Positions 27,174-38,488 of a DNA stretch of 62,288 nt are shown piece by piece. Every line of letters starts with the position of its first letter. The stretch's first letter is position 1. The position numbers and the translations under genes are program-made. The notes beneath the pieces are model-generated. The model was not told where the DNA came from. It saw only the letters and a program-made list of their open reading frames with translations, and did no database searches. Source of the DNA: Prevotella sp. (lineage in GTDB: Bacteria > Bacteroidota > Bacteroidia > Bacteroidales > Bacteroidaceae); NCBI GenBank assembly GCA_017645905.1, contig JAGCNO010000175.1:1-62288 (forward strand). The letters run 5' to 3'.

Positions 27174-28849
27174 TAGTTTTCTCCAGCCATAATGCTGATA
27201 ATGCTGGCAATATCGGCCACGTCGACACTTCCGTCACCATTGACGTCGGCAGCATCGTAGTTTCCATCGCCGGCCATAACGCTGATGACGGAGGCAATAT
27301 CGGCCACATCTACCGAACCGTCGCCATTGACATCACCGGGAGTGCCCTTGACAACCTTGTAGGGATAGGTCTCCATGGTGCCGGGGTCGGTGTTGTCAAT
27401 GCACTCGCAACCCTCTGCAAGGAGGGATGAGGGTATGGGCTCTGAGAACAGGCCGCCAGAGCAGACCATCGTGCCTTCTGCCCAGCAGATGAGCATGTTC
27501 CAAGCCTTGATGCGGCAGCCGGTAATCTCCACGTTTCCATTGGTGGCAATACCCGAGCCATGACCGTTGTTCGTGATGGTGCCTCCGCTGACGGTTGCCT
27601 TGCCATAGTAGATGGTGATGGTCTGAGCCGTGGAATTGTTGGTGAACGTTCCGCCATTGATGATGGTGTTGGTGTTGACGTTTGCCCAGAGGCAGCGACG
27701 GTTGTCGGTCTCGGGGCTATCCTCAGGCAGCTCACAGTTGTTGAGGAAGGTGCCGCCCTTGATGACCAATTCGCCGGTGGTGTTGTAGTTGTGGACTACA
27801 TTGATGTTGCCAGTCGTGACAAACTCTCCACCGCTGACGGTAGCGTCGCCGTTGAACACAAGTACCTGATAGGGCGAAGTGAACTTACCGGCAGTGATAG
27901 CCGTTCTGGTATTCTGGTAAGAGATGACGCAGTAACGCTGGTCGGTACCCTCGGCAGGCTTGGAGCCAAGGTTTGTGAACGTGCCGCCATTGATGGCCAC
28001 ATCGCCATTAGCGGACATGTTGCCCACTACGAAGCCATTGCCCGTCGTCGTAAAGTTACCGCCATTAACAATGGCTGAGCCGAGCAGGTAGAGGACATGA
28101 TTGCCAGAAGTAAAGGTGCCACCCTTAATAAGGGTGTTTGTCCCGGTGCTTGTCCAAAGGCAGCGGCGCACATCGTTGCCGGAGGGAATGTCAGCAAGGT
28201 TGGAGAACAAACCGTTATTGATAATCAGTTGCTTGTCGGTACAGTAGTTAGCTACTACATCGCAGTTGCCTGTGGTAGAAAACGTACCGGTATCGATAAC
28301 TGTCTCGCCTGCAAGACATAAGGCCTGCCCGGTAGAGGAGAAGGTGCCGCCCTTAATGTGGGTGGTAGAACCAGCAAAGGTGATGAGGCATCGGCGGGCA
28401 TCGTTAGCATTCACTTCCTGTGATGAGCAAGTGAAGATACCGCCGGTGATGGTCAGCTCACCATAATTATAAATCATGCTGACGTTGCCATGATCAAGAA
28501 TCATGGAGCCACTGCCGTTGCTGCTGTCGGTAATGGTAAGCGTGCCGTAGTTGTAGATGCCTTGGCTCTCGATTTCCACCTTGTGACCGTTAAGGTCGAG
28601 CGACACGGTAACGCCCTTCTGGAGAACGATGAGACCCATCTTGGCGTCGTCTACGAGCTGGATATTGGTCACGGTAGAGTCTGTTGAGGAATAGAATGCT
28701 CCGTCGAGTGTGGCGTATGGAGTCTCACCGTTAACGATAGCCACGGGAATGATAATGTCTTCTTCCTCCTCGCCGTCGGGCATCGCTGCCCATGCCTGAC
28801 CAACGAAAGCCAGGGCCGAGAACATAAAAATGTAAAAACGTTTCTTCAT
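27173..28849 (-). CDS. Secreted beta-helix protein with C-terminal dockerin-like repeats
   Basis: 558 residues. Signal peptide MKKRFYIFMFSALAFVGQAWA. Residues about 95-470 are imperfect repeats of roughly 75 residues, each with 'INGGTFTN'- or 'IKGGTFSS'-like turns and an 'RRCLW'-type segment. This is a right-handed beta-helix of the kind seen in adhesins and pectin-binding proteins. The end carries two calcium-binding dockerin loops (DVNGDGSVDVADIAS twice). No cohesin is visible in the window, so the dockerin pair may be a folding or anchoring module. It lies 49 nt after the ABC-F gene with no clear promoter of its own. Confidence 0.85.
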   Translation of the reverse strand: MKKRFYIFMFSALAFVGQAWAAMPDGEEEEDIIIPVAIVNGETPYATLDGAFYSSTDSTVTNIQLVDDAKMGLIVLQKGVTVSLDLNGHKVEIESQGIYNYGTLTITDSSNGSGSMILDHGNVSMIYNYGELTITGGIFTCSSQEVNANDARRCLITFAGSTTHIKGGTFSSTGQALCLAGETVIDTGTFSTTGNCDVVANYCTDKQLIINNGLFSNLADIPSGNDVRRCLWTSTGTNTLIKGGTFTSGNHVLYLLGSAIVNGGNFTTTGNGFVVGNMSANGDVAINGGTFTNLGSKPAEGTDQRYCVISYQNTRTAITAGKFTSPYQVLVFNGDATVSGGEFVTTGNINVVHNYNTTGELVIKGGTFLNNCELPEDSPETDNRRCLWANVNTNTIINGGTFTNNSTAQTITIYYGKATVSGGTITNNGHGSGIATNGNVEITGCRIKAWNMLICWAEGTMVCSGGLFSEPIPSSLLAEGCECIDNTDPGTMETYPYKVVKGTPGDVNGDGSVDVADIASVISVMAGDGNYDAADVNGDGSVDVADIASIISIMAGEN

Positions 28850-28878
28850 TTTTGATTTATTGTTTATTATAAAATGTT

Positions 28879-30587
<1,709 letters not shown>

Positions 30588-30593
30588 TTATTG

Positions 30594-31205
30594 TCAGAAT
30601 GTCGCCAACTCGTTGTAGACACGCTGTACGGGAAATCCCATCACGTTGTAGAAACTTCCCGCAATGGCCGACACGCCGACGTAACCTATCCATTCCTGCA
30701 CGCCGTAGGCTCCGGCCTTGTCGTAGGGTCGGTATTTCTCTAAATAGTAGGCTATCTCCTCGTCGGTAAGATGCTTGAAGGTCACGTCGGTAGTGGCCGA
30801 GAAGCGCCGTTCCCTATCCTTTGCCGTCAGGCAAACGCCCGTCACTACACGGTGGGTATGGTCGCTCAGCATGTGAAGCATACGGATGGCATCGTCCTTG
30901 TCACGGGGCTTGCCCAGCACGCTTGGAGGATTCACAGTTGTCGGGGACTTGTAATCCCCGACGATGACAATTGTGTCGGCGGTGATGATCAGCTCGTCGT
31001 CGGCCATCAGCGGCTTGTAGGCAGCAGCCTTCTCACAGGCGATGTGCTCCGCCACCTGCTCCAAGGGCATGCCAGGTGGATAGCTCTCGTCAATGTCGGG
31101 GAGAACCTTTACCTCGAAGGGAATGTCAAGGCCCTCTAACAACATCCTGCGGCGGGGAGAGTTGCTGGCCAGCACTACATGGTATTTCTTCAGATTGTCT
31201 AACAT
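30594..31205 (-). CDS. maf: Maf-family nucleotide pyrophosphatase with an inserted palindrome
   Basis: 203 residues from the ATG at 31205, placed after a full promoter. Maf proteins hydrolyse non-canonical or modified nucleoside triphosphates (dTTP/UTP type here by general likeness). Motifs seen: VVLASNSPRRRMLL at the N-terminus, ADTIVIV, LGKPRDKDDAIRML, and AGAYGVQEW near the C-terminus. Normally ADTIV-V is followed within a few residues by (V)LGKP. Here an extra stretch, GDYKSPTTVNPPS, stands between, and its DNA is a palindrome (30940-30962). The loop is near the active site, so the insertion is either tolerated or changes activity. Confidence 0.93.
   Translation of the reverse strand: MLDNLKKYHVVLASNSPRRRMLLEGLDIPFEVKVLPDIDESYPPGMPLEQVAEHIACEKAAAYKPLMADDELIITADTIVIVGDYKSPTTVNPPSVLGKPRDKDDAIRMLHMLSDHTHRVVTGVCLTAKDRERRFSATTDVTFKHLTDEEIAYYLEKYRPYDKAGAYGVQEWIGYVGVSAIAGSFYNVMGFPVQRVYNELATF
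30940..30962 (-). repeat. In-frame coding palindrome, copy 4 (in maf)
   Basis: Arms GTCGGGGA and TCCCCGAC plus inner TT/AA. On the sense strand it reads V-G-D-Y-K-S-P-T, the same frame and nearly the same bases as copy 1. Confidence 0.88.
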
Positions 31206-31228
31206 GGCGTCTTCTTGTTTTGCGGCGG

Positions 31229-31260
31229 CAAAGGTAGTCATTATTTCCGGGATATGCAAA
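31229..31260 (-). promoter_or_regulatory. Promoter of maf
   Basis: Minus strand TTTG (31260-31257), 20 nt, TACCTTTG (31236-31229), then 24 nt to the ATG. Confidence 0.8.
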
Positions 31261-31389
31261 TCTTTCAGAAGTAAATATTTCAAGATTCACATTTGCTCAA
31301 CTCTCCTTTATCTCCCTAACCTTCTTGTCACTCAGTTTCTTACTACCTTTCTCATGGTTTCAACCGTTGAAAGTCATGGAAAGGACGTA

Positions 31390-31463
31390 TTTCCAATATA
31401 GTTTCCTTACTGGAAACTGTCAGTTCCCCATAAGGAAACTGTGAGTTTCCATACCGGAAACTG
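31390..31463. repeat. 22-bp-period hairpin array with a GGAAACTG core
   Basis: GGAAACTG recurs at 31412, 31434 and 31456, exactly 22 bp apart. Between them lie GTTTCC-like complements, so each period folds as a small stem-loop (for example AGTTTCC, TTACT, GGAAACT). It sits in the divergent gap between maf and the TonB receptor (31206-31637), which otherwise has only the two promoters. Confidence 0.8.
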
Positions 31464-31581
31464 AAAGACTGGCCGTACTATTCCTTGGAAAAGGTCGTAG
31501 GAAGCTCAGGGAAAGGATGGCCAGATAGTTTACTGACATAACGGTCTAAACGTTAATAGTGGCAAAATATCGGCGCAATTT

Positions 31582-31612
31582 TTTGCCAAAACCATCTTTA
31601 TTCGTAATTTTG
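31582..31612 (+). promoter_or_regulatory. Promoter of the TonB-dependent receptor
   Basis: TTTG (31582-31585), 19 nt, TAATTTTG (31605-31612), 25 nt before the ATG. Confidence 0.78.
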
Positions 31613-31637
31613 CAGATTGAATATAGAGAAAAGACCT

Positions 31638-34127
31638 ATGAACAGAGCTATATTGCTCCTCTTGCTGCTGCTGGGCTGCGCAGGGATAGAGGCACAGAAT
31701 GTGGACGAGCAGCTGCGTGGTGTCTACGAGGCTGCCCAGACGGCTTACGACGTGGGACGTATAGAGGAGTCGCGGAAGCTGCTGACCGACAATGTGAAGC
31801 GGTTCTCGGGCAACCTCAAACAGAGTGCCTACCGCCTGTTGTCGCTATGTGCGCTGGCCGACGACGACAACGCGGCGGCTGAGGAATACGTCAGACAGCT
31901 GCTGCGCGAAAACCCCTACTACAGCACCACGCTCGAGGACCCGCAGCGGTTTACCGACATGGTGGAGCGCATCAGCGGACGCTCGGAGAGCACTATCACC
32001 ACGGCTTCGAGCCACGAGGAGCAGCTGAGCGAGGTGCCCGTGCCGACGACGCTCATCACCGAGCAGATGATTCGTGACAGCGGAGCCCGTAACCTGCAGG
32101 AGGTGCTGGCCACCTATGTCCCGGGGATGAACATCGTGGACTGCAACAACGACATCAACATCGCCATGCGTGGCATCTTCAGCAACGGACAGGAGAAGAT
32201 TCTCATCATGCTCAACGGCCACCGGCTGAACAGCTACTGCACGAACATCGCTGCTCCGGACTTCAGTATCTCGCTTGACAAGCTGAAGCAGATAGAGGTG
32301 CTGCGCGGTCCGGCCTCGTCGCTCTACGGAGGCGTGGCGCTGACGGCGGTGGTGAACCTCATCACGAAGAAGGGTGCCGACGTGGATGGCGTAAAGGTGA
32401 AGGCAGGTTACGGTAACTACGGCCAGGTGAAGGCTGACGTACTGTTCGGAAAGCGCTATTACGACATCGACGTGCTGCTCTGGGGTAGCCTCTACAGGAC
32501 CAGCGGACAGGCACGTGAGATACCCAAAAATGAAGAGGAGATGAGCTTCGACGACTACAAGGTGACGGTGGGATGCATAGGCCGCAAGCCATCCTACGAC
32601 CTGGGGCTCTCGCTCAAGTGGAAGGACATCCAGTTCATGTATGAGACTCGGTTCTCTCAGGTACGGGCTCCCTACACCATCAGCACGGCTGTAGCATCAT
32701 ACGACTATGACCGCTACCGCACTTACAACGGGCTGCATCCGGGATATGCCACCAGCTCGCATCATGCCGACCTGAAATGGGGACGGCAGTTCGGGAAGGT
32801 TACCATCGATGGCTCGTTGTTCTATGACAGCAGCGACCTGACGCAGTACCAGGTCATCAGCGATGACACGCTTTCCTGGTTTGGCGAAATGCTTTCGCTT
32901 GGCGACGAACTGTCCAACATATTTAAAAATCACGGCGGCACATCACGCTACATCAACGGACAGGAGCAGACCTTCGGAGCGCAAGTGGAAGGTGACTACA
33001 ACTATATATCTACTGACGACCATAACGGCTATCTCACCTTCGGAGCGGAATTCTCGCACTTCCAGCTCGACGACGTGCGCTATTCCATAAGCTACGACTT
33101 CATATACGCTACCCCTGAGAACGCCCTCCTCAACCAGACGGGAAAGGGCAACGAGAACAGCTACAACGCCTTTGCCCAGCTGAAGCACCGCTGGCGGTCG
33201 TTCATCCTGAATGCCGGACTGCGCTACGACCATAAGGTGCGCTTCGACGATTCCCGTGTGAACGAGCTGTCGCCACGACTGGCACTCATCTACGTCAGGC
33301 CGAAATGGAACGTCAAGCTGAGCTACTCACGCTCGTTTGTCGATGCGCCCTACCTCTATCAGAAGACAAACCAGTTTCTCTCGTTCCTGAGAAACGACAT
33401 GCTTCACGACGGCAACCTTTCCTTCCAACCGCTGCGCCCTGAGACGCTGCGCTCCCTGCAGCTCACCTTCGCAGGTACACAATGGCTGCCAGGACTGGAC
33501 TTTGAACTGAACCTCTTCCAAAACCGTGCGCAGGACCTTATCTTCACAGAGATCTTAAGCCATAAGAACAGCGGTGAGAACAAAACCATAGGTGCAGAGC
33601 TGATGGCAGGCTACAAGCACGGCAAGCTGTCGGCCAACTTAAATGCCACGTGGATGAAAACGCTGAAAGCAAACCTTATTTACGTGGACTACGACGACAA
33701 CAACAGTACACCGATATTCACCTCAAACCTGACGCTGGCGTGGCAGGCATCGCAGCGGCTAAGACTGCACACCAAGGTAAACTTCCAAGGACGGCAGACA
33801 GCGTACAACGTATCGTTTACAACTTTGTCGCAGATTTACGGACTAACCGACCTTATTAAGAACTCTTATGATGAATATGACGACATCACGCTGTCTGAAA
33901 TGATGGAACAGTTGGCAGACCTTATAGATAACCGTCTGGTGTCGAGCCAGAAGATAGACCCACGTATCGTGTTCGACCTCGGAGCCGAATACCATATTGG
34001 GAAAGTCAGCCTTGGGCTGAATATTCACAACCTGCTGAACAAGAAATATAGCCAAAGCGGCATGAACACCGGGCTGGTGCCACAACGAGGACGATGGTTC
34101 CTGGGCACCATAGGCTATCAGTTCTGA
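31638..34127 (+). CDS. TonB-dependent outer-membrane receptor with helical N-terminal extension
   Basis: 829 residues from the ATG at 31638 (MNRAILLLLLLLGCAG...); an in-frame TTG at 31617 is too close to the promoter. After the signal peptide comes a helical, TPR-like stretch of about 90 residues (AAQTAYDVGRIEESRKLL ... AAAEEYVRQLLRENPYY). Next is the plug (VPTTLITEQMIRDSGARNL, LNGHRLNSY, IEVLRGPASSLYGG) and a 22-strand-type barrel ending 'NTGLVPQRGRWFLGTIGYQF' with the terminal Phe. No SusD partner is adjacent, so it resembles metal, vitamin or siderophore receptors rather than a glycan uptake pair. The ligand is unknown. Confidence 0.9.
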   Translation: MNRAILLLLLLLGCAGIEAQNVDEQLRGVYEAAQTAYDVGRIEESRKLLTDNVKRFSGNLKQSAYRLLSLCALADDDNAAAEEYVRQLLRENPYYSTTLEDPQRFTDMVERISGRSESTITTASSHEEQLSEVPVPTTLITEQMIRDSGARNLQEVLATYVPGMNIVDCNNDINIAMRGIFSNGQEKILIMLNGHRLNSYCTNIAAPDFSISLDKLKQIEVLRGPASSLYGGVALTAVVNLITKKGADVDGVKVKAGYGNYGQVKADVLFGKRYYDIDVLLWGSLYRTSGQAREIPKNEEEMSFDDYKVTVGCIGRKPSYDLGLSLKWKDIQFMYETRFSQVRAPYTISTAVASYDYDRYRTYNGLHPGYATSSHHADLKWGRQFGKVTIDGSLFYDSSDLTQYQVISDDTLSWFGEMLSLGDELSNIFKNHGGTSRYINGQEQTFGAQVEGDYNYISTDDHNGYLTFGAEFSHFQLDDVRYSISYDFIYATPENALLNQTGKGNENSYNAFAQLKHRWRSFILNAGLRYDHKVRFDDSRVNELSPRLALIYVRPKWNVKLSYSRSFVDAPYLYQKTNQFLSFLRNDMLHDGNLSFQPLRPETLRSLQLTFAGTQWLPGLDFELNLFQNRAQDLIFTEILSHKNSGENKTIGAELMAGYKHGKLSANLNATWMKTLKANLIYVDYDDNNSTPIFTSNLTLAWQASQRLRLHTKVNFQGRQTAYNVSFTTLSQIYGLTDLIKNSYDEYDDITLSEMMEQLADLIDNRLVSSQKIDPRIVFDLGAEYHIGKVSLGLNIHNLLNKKYSQSGMNTGLVPQRGRWFLGTIGYQF

Positions 34128-34183
34128 ACTATCACTATTCACTCTTCACTTATTTTGGCACACCTTTTGCAGATACATACCAC

Positions 34184-36808
34184 ATGACAAGTCAATTTTC
34201 TTCAAAGGTATCCGAAATATTAGCCTTCTCTCGTGAGGAGGCAGCCCGTCTGTCCAGCACTTCCGTTGGCCCTGAGCACCTGCTGCTGGGCATGATGCGA
34301 ATGAAGGACGGAACGGCCAACAACGTGTTCCGTCGACTGCAAATGAGCGCTCCCGATATCAAGCAGTCGCTGGAGCAGAAACTGCGACGTGATTCCACGA
34401 CGCCCCAATACCCTAACTCTCCAAACGACCAAACGACCAACTCCCCAATTCCCCAAAGAGACCTCGTCCTCAACGATGCTGCCTCAAACATTCTCAAGCT
34501 GGCCGTGCTCGAAGCACGCATACAGCACAAGCAGCCTGTGGAAGAGGAGCATCTGCTGCTCGCCATACTTCACGACCAGATGGACAATGGGGCAAAACAA
34601 ATATTAGAGACAAACAACATGAACTACGACGACCTTGTAACCCTCCTCAACAACCAAACAACCAGCTCCCCTAACGACGAGCTCCCCAAACAACCAAACC
34701 ACCAAACCACCAAAGACGCCCTGAACCTCCCAGAGGAAGACGAGGAGGACGAGGAAGAGGGAACGGCCACTAATACAACTATTAATAAGAAGGGCGAAGG
34801 ACAGAAAGAGAAGTCGAAGACTCCCGTCCTCGACAATTTCTCTACCGACCTGACGAAAGCCGCCGCTGAAGGCAAGCTCGACACGGTCGTGGGCCGTGAG
34901 CGGGAGATTCATCGTGTGATGGAGATTCTGGGGCGCCGCAAGAAGAACAACCCCATACTCATCGGCGAGCCGGGTGTAGGCAAGAGCGCCATCGTCGAAG
35001 GACTGGCACAGATGATAGCACAACGCAAGTGCTCGCCCATGTTCTTTGGCAAGCGCATCGTCAACCTTGACATGACAGGCCTCGTGGCCGGTACGAAATA
35101 CCGCGGACAGTTTGAAGAGCGTATCAAGGCGCTGCTCAAGGAGATAGAGTCAACGCCCGACGTCATCGTCTTCATCGACGAGATTCACACCATGATAGGC
35201 GCAGGAGGCACAGCCGGCTCAATGGATGCCGCCAACATCATGAAACCCGCATTGGCAAGGGGAACCATACAATGTATCGGAGCCACGACGCTCGACGAAT
35301 ATCGCAACTCGATAGAGAAAGACGGGGCTCTGGAGCGACGTTTCCAGAAGGTCATCATCGACCCTACCAATGTCGAAGAGACCATCCAGATACTCCAGAA
35401 CATCAAAGACCGCTACGAACATCATCACCATGTCCGCTATACCGAAGATGCCATCTTGGCGTGTGTCAAATTGACAGAACGATATATCACAGACCGTAGT
35501 CAGCCTGACAAAGCCATCGACGCTATGGATGAGACAGGCTCCCGCGTTCATCTTAAGACTGCTCAGATACCGCCTGAGATTGCTGAGAAGGAAAAGGAAC
35601 TGAGCCAGATAAAAGACAAGAAGGGACGTGCCGTGAGCAACCAGAACTTCGAACTGGCCGCCAGCTATCGTGACCGTCAGGCCGAGCTGGAACAGGAGCT
35701 GAAGAAGATGCAGGAGGAATGGCAGGCCGGCGGGCTGGACGACAGTCAGACCGTCACAGAAGCCGAAGTCTCAGACGTGGTCTCCATGATGACCGGCATT
35801 CCTGTTCAGCGTATGGCCGAGAACGAAGGCACGAAGTTGAAGAATATGGGTCCTGCCTTGAAGGAATGTGTCATCGCACAAGATGCTGCTATCGACAAGT
35901 TGGTGAAGGCCATCCAGCGCAACCGCGTAGGCCTCAAAGACCCCAACCACCCCATCGGAGCCTTTATGTTCCTTGGCCCCACAGGTGTGGGTAAGACCTA
36001 CCTGGCAAAGAAGCTCGCCGAGCAGATGTTCGGCTCGGCAGATGCCCTGATTCGTATTGACATGAGCGAATATACCGAGTCGTTCAATGTCAGCCGTCTC
36101 ATTGGTGCCCCTCCGGGCTATGTGGGCTACGAGGAAGGAGGACAGCTGACTGAGCGTGTACGCCGCAAGCCTTACAGCATCGTGCTGCTCGACGAGATAG
36201 AGAAGGCACATGGCAACGTCTTCAACCTCCTCCTGCAAGTATTGGACGAGGGACGCCTGACTGACGGCAACGGCCGCTTCGTGGATTTCCGCAATACTGT
36301 CATCATTATGACCAGCAACGCCGGAACCCGCCAGCTGAAGGACTTTGGTCGGGGTGTTGGTTTTAATGCCACAACGTTCGGAGCCAACATGGACGAGAAA
36401 GACCGTGAGCACGCCCGTAGCATCGTGCAGAAAGCACTTTCCAAGCAGTTCTCACCCGAGTTCCTCAACCGTCTGGACGAGATTATCACCTTCGACCAGC
36501 TCGACCTTGAGGCCATCAAGCGTATCGTCGATGTGGAACTTCGCCCGCTAATGAAACGTATCAGCGACCTTGGCTACGAGATTACGCTTACCGACCAAGC
36601 CAAGGAGTTCATCGCTACAAAAGGATATGATGTACAGTTCGGTGCCCGCCCATTAAAGCGCGCCCTGCAGAACTACATCGAGGATGGTGTCTGCGAGATG
36701 ATACTCGGCGAAGACCTACGTCTCGGTTCCGTCATTCACATTGACAAGCACCCTGAGAAAGAAGAGCTGACCTACACTACCTTCAGCGGAACCACTGTGG
36801 CATCTTGA
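34184..36808 (+). CDS. clpC: ClpC-type AAA+ unfoldase
   Basis: 874 residues from the ATG at 34184. Order: two Clp N repeats (to about residue 155), AAA domain 1 ([18 protein letters not shown]), a short middle domain ([20 protein letters not shown]), AAA domain 2 ([17 protein letters not shown]), and the small C-terminal domain. It unfolds substrates for ClpP. Low-complexity Asn/Pro/Gln/Thr stretches interrupt it: one between the two N repeats ([18 protein letters not shown]) and one after them ([20 protein letters not shown]), before an acidic run. Their DNA is simple repeats (CCAAACGA, CCAAACCA). The 3' end overlaps the convergent CotH gene by 26 nt. Confidence 0.94.
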   Translation: MTSQFSSKVSEILAFSREEAARLSSTSVGPEHLLLGMMRMKDGTANNVFRRLQMSAPDIKQSLEQKLRRDSTTPQYPNSPNDQTTNSPIPQRDLVLNDAASNILKLAVLEARIQHKQPVEEEHLLLAILHDQMDNGAKQILETNNMNYDDLVTLLNNQTTSSPNDELPKQPNHQTTKDALNLPEEDEEDEEEGTATNTTINKKGEGQKEKSKTPVLDNFSTDLTKAAAEGKLDTVVGREREIHRVMEILGRRKKNNPILIGEPGVGKSAIVEGLAQMIAQRKCSPMFFGKRIVNLDMTGLVAGTKYRGQFEERIKALLKEIESTPDVIVFIDEIHTMIGAGGTAGSMDAANIMKPALARGTIQCIGATTLDEYRNSIEKDGALERRFQKVIIDPTNVEETIQILQNIKDRYEHHHHVRYTEDAILACVKLTERYITDRSQPDKAIDAMDETGSRVHLKTAQIPPEIAEKEKELSQIKDKKGRAVSNQNFELAASYRDRQAELEQELKKMQEEWQAGGLDDSQTVTEAEVSDVVSMMTGIPVQRMAENEGTKLKNMGPALKECVIAQDAAIDKLVKAIQRNRVGLKDPNHPIGAFMFLGPTGVGKTYLAKKLAEQMFGSADALIRIDMSEYTESFNVSRLIGAPPGYVGYEEGGQLTERVRRKPYSIVLLDEIEKAHGNVFNLLLQVLDEGRLTDGNGRFVDFRNTVIIMTSNAGTRQLKDFGRGVGFNATTFGANMDEKDREHARSIVQKALSKQFSPEFLNRLDEIITFDQLDLEAIKRIVDVELRPLMKRISDLGYEITLTDQAKEFIATKGYDVQFGARPLKRALQNYIEDGVCEMILGEDLRLGSVIHIDKHPEKEELTYTTFSGTTVAS

Positions 36809-38396
36809 TTTCCTTCAGCTCCTGAATACGTGGTTCCCAATCTTTGTCGAATCGCTTAATGTTTCGGTCGAGGAACGCCAGACGTTTGGCGAGCCATTCT
36901 TTGAGGATCTGTATTTCCTCATCGTAGGAACTGACACGATAGGCGGCAAACATGCTGGCAGCATTGAAACCACCTCCGAAACCTTCAAAATCGCCCATCG
37001 GCGGGAAGCCTCCGGGAAAGGGAGAAATGGAGTCTGGCATCTGGAAATTGCCCATCGGCGGGAAGCCTACAGGAAAGGGAAGGATGGAGTCTGGCATCTG
37101 GAAATCGCCCATTGGCGGGAAACCTCCAGGAAAGAGCGGGAGAGAGTCAGGCATCTGGAAGCCACCCATCGGCGGAAATTGTCCGAAGGGTTGTGCCATT
37201 AACTGCTCCTTTTCTTCCTCAGAAACAAGCAGTTCGGGGTATCTCTCAAAGTGCCTTCCTATGCAGGGTGCCAACAGCTTGGCGTGGCAATCGATGTAGG
37301 CATTGATGGCCTTGTTGCTTAGCACACCCTTGCGCAGGGCCTTGTAGCGCACCTTTACCGCCTTGCGGAAAACAGGATCTTGTAGCAGCCGCTGCCACAT
37401 TGCGGGTGTGGGGTTGTTGCTCGCACCCTCAAAGCACCAGGCCTCCAGATTGTTGGCGTTGGCAAAGTTGGCATTGCCATAGGCCAGATTATAGTCCCAC
37501 ACGGGTCCTGCCACGAGCTTGCCGCCAGTACCGTCGGCGTTCAGCTTCTCCTTGTAGAAATAGGCACTGCGCTTGTAGCCGTCGGCATTGAGGCTCAGCT
37601 CCGTGTGTATGAAGTAGTCTACGAACGAGGGCACGTCGATGTAGCGGGCATAGCCTCGCTCGGGGTCGGCAAATGTTTCCGACTGAATCACCTGTTCCAC
37701 CGTGTCCACATAGTTATGGATATAGTCAAACTGCTCGGGCTGCAGTTTCTTCTTCTTCGGATAGATGCACGACCAGATGACCTGGCTCGTCATGTTGCCC
37801 TCGCCGATGCCCGGCACTTTCGACGTGAAAGTGGCATCGTCTTGATTGTAAGTATCGATGCGCAGCAGGTAACCGCCCGTCACGTCACGACCCTTGACAT
37901 CGGTCTTTTTCAGTTTTGCAATATTCACACGGTCTATGCCGCGCTTGATGGCTTCCGAGAGGATGTAGATGCCCCTATAGTCGCCGTTTAGTGTCAGTTC
38001 GACAATCCGGGTGCGTGGCCCCCAATGGCCCATGTCACGCCACAGTTGGAACGCCAAGGGGTCGCGAACAGCTGATACATCGTTGTAGGGAGCCAGCAAT
38101 ACCCAGTCGCTATGAGCAGGCATACCAAGAAGTGGAGCTTCCACTTCCTTGCCGTCTGCGTCACGTAGCTCTATGGTATATTTCTTCTGGTTGAAGCCCA
38201 ACGAGCTGTTGCCACGTAGTTTGATACCGATGGGACCGTCGTAACCGTCAGTCAATAAATGTCCCGGAACCTTATGCTGAGGGTTCAACGAAGATTCCAC
38301 GGTGATGCTCATCTGCCCTACGGTCAGTTGTTGTGCTGTGGTGTCAACGAGTGTAAGGGCTAAGGCGATGCAAAGCAAAAAATTCTTTTTAACCAT
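36783..38396 (-). CDS. Secreted CotH-family protein with tandem Pro/Gly/Met repeats
   Basis: About 537 residues from the ATG at 38396, which gives a signal peptide (MVKKNFLLCIALALTLVDTTAQ). The CotH kinase domain is clear: 'IGIKLRGNSSLGFNQKKYTI', 'VDYFIHTELSLNADGYKRS', and the metal-binding 'GPVWDYNLAYGNANF'. CotH proteins are atypical kinases of secreted or surface proteins. Near the C-terminus are three and a part copies of a 19-residue repeat (FPPMGGFQMPDSLPLFPGG), with only small changes. The C-terminal codons overlap the clpC 3' end on the other strand. It lies 92 nt after galE, with a hairpin between. Confidence 0.9.
   Translation of the reverse strand: MVKKNFLLCIALALTLVDTTAQQLTVGQMSITVESSLNPQHKVPGHLLTDGYDGPIGIKLRGNSSLGFNQKKYTIELRDADGKEVEAPLLGMPAHSDWVLLAPYNDVSAVRDPLAFQLWRDMGHWGPRTRIVELTLNGDYRGIYILSEAIKRGIDRVNIAKLKKTDVKGRDVTGGYLLRIDTYNQDDATFTSKVPGIGEGNMTSQVIWSCIYPKKKKLQPEQFDYIHNYVDTVEQVIQSETFADPERGYARYIDVPSFVDYFIHTELSLNADGYKRSAYFYKEKLNADGTGGKLVAGPVWDYNLAYGNANFANANNLEAWCFEGASNNPTPAMWQRLLQDPVFRKAVKVRYKALRKGVLSNKAINAYIDCHAKLLAPCIGRHFERYPELLVSEEEKEQLMAQPFGQFPPMGGFQMPDSLPLFPGGFPPMGDFQMPDSILPFPVGFPPMGNFQMPDSISPFPGGFPPMGDFEGFGGGFNAASMFAAYRVSSYDEEIQILKEWLAKRLAFLDRNIKRFDKDWEPRIQELKEIKMPQWFR
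36994..37176 (-). repeat. 57-bp in-frame tandem repeat in the CotH gene
   Basis: CCCATYGGCGG recurs at 36994, 37051, 37108 and 37165, each 57 bp apart, so unit changes keep the frame (19 residues). Confidence 0.92.
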
Positions 38397-38416
38397 ATTT
38401 TTTGAGTTATTACAAA

Positions 38417-38446
38417 ATGGGTCCCTGATTCGCATCGGGGACCCAT
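38417..38446 (-). terminator. Hairpin between galE and the CotH gene
   Basis: Arms ATGGGTCCC and GGGACCCAT, 12-nt loop; on the minus strand followed by TTTTG. It could end or reduce galE read-through into the CotH gene. Confidence 0.6.
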
Positions 38447-38488
38447 CACAACACAAACACAAATTCAGTCGATAATGACTGTATGTCT

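Noticed and set aside
31638-34127. SusC-type glycan receptor
   Set aside because: No SusD neighbour and no carboxypeptidase-like domain before the plug; the helical extension differs.
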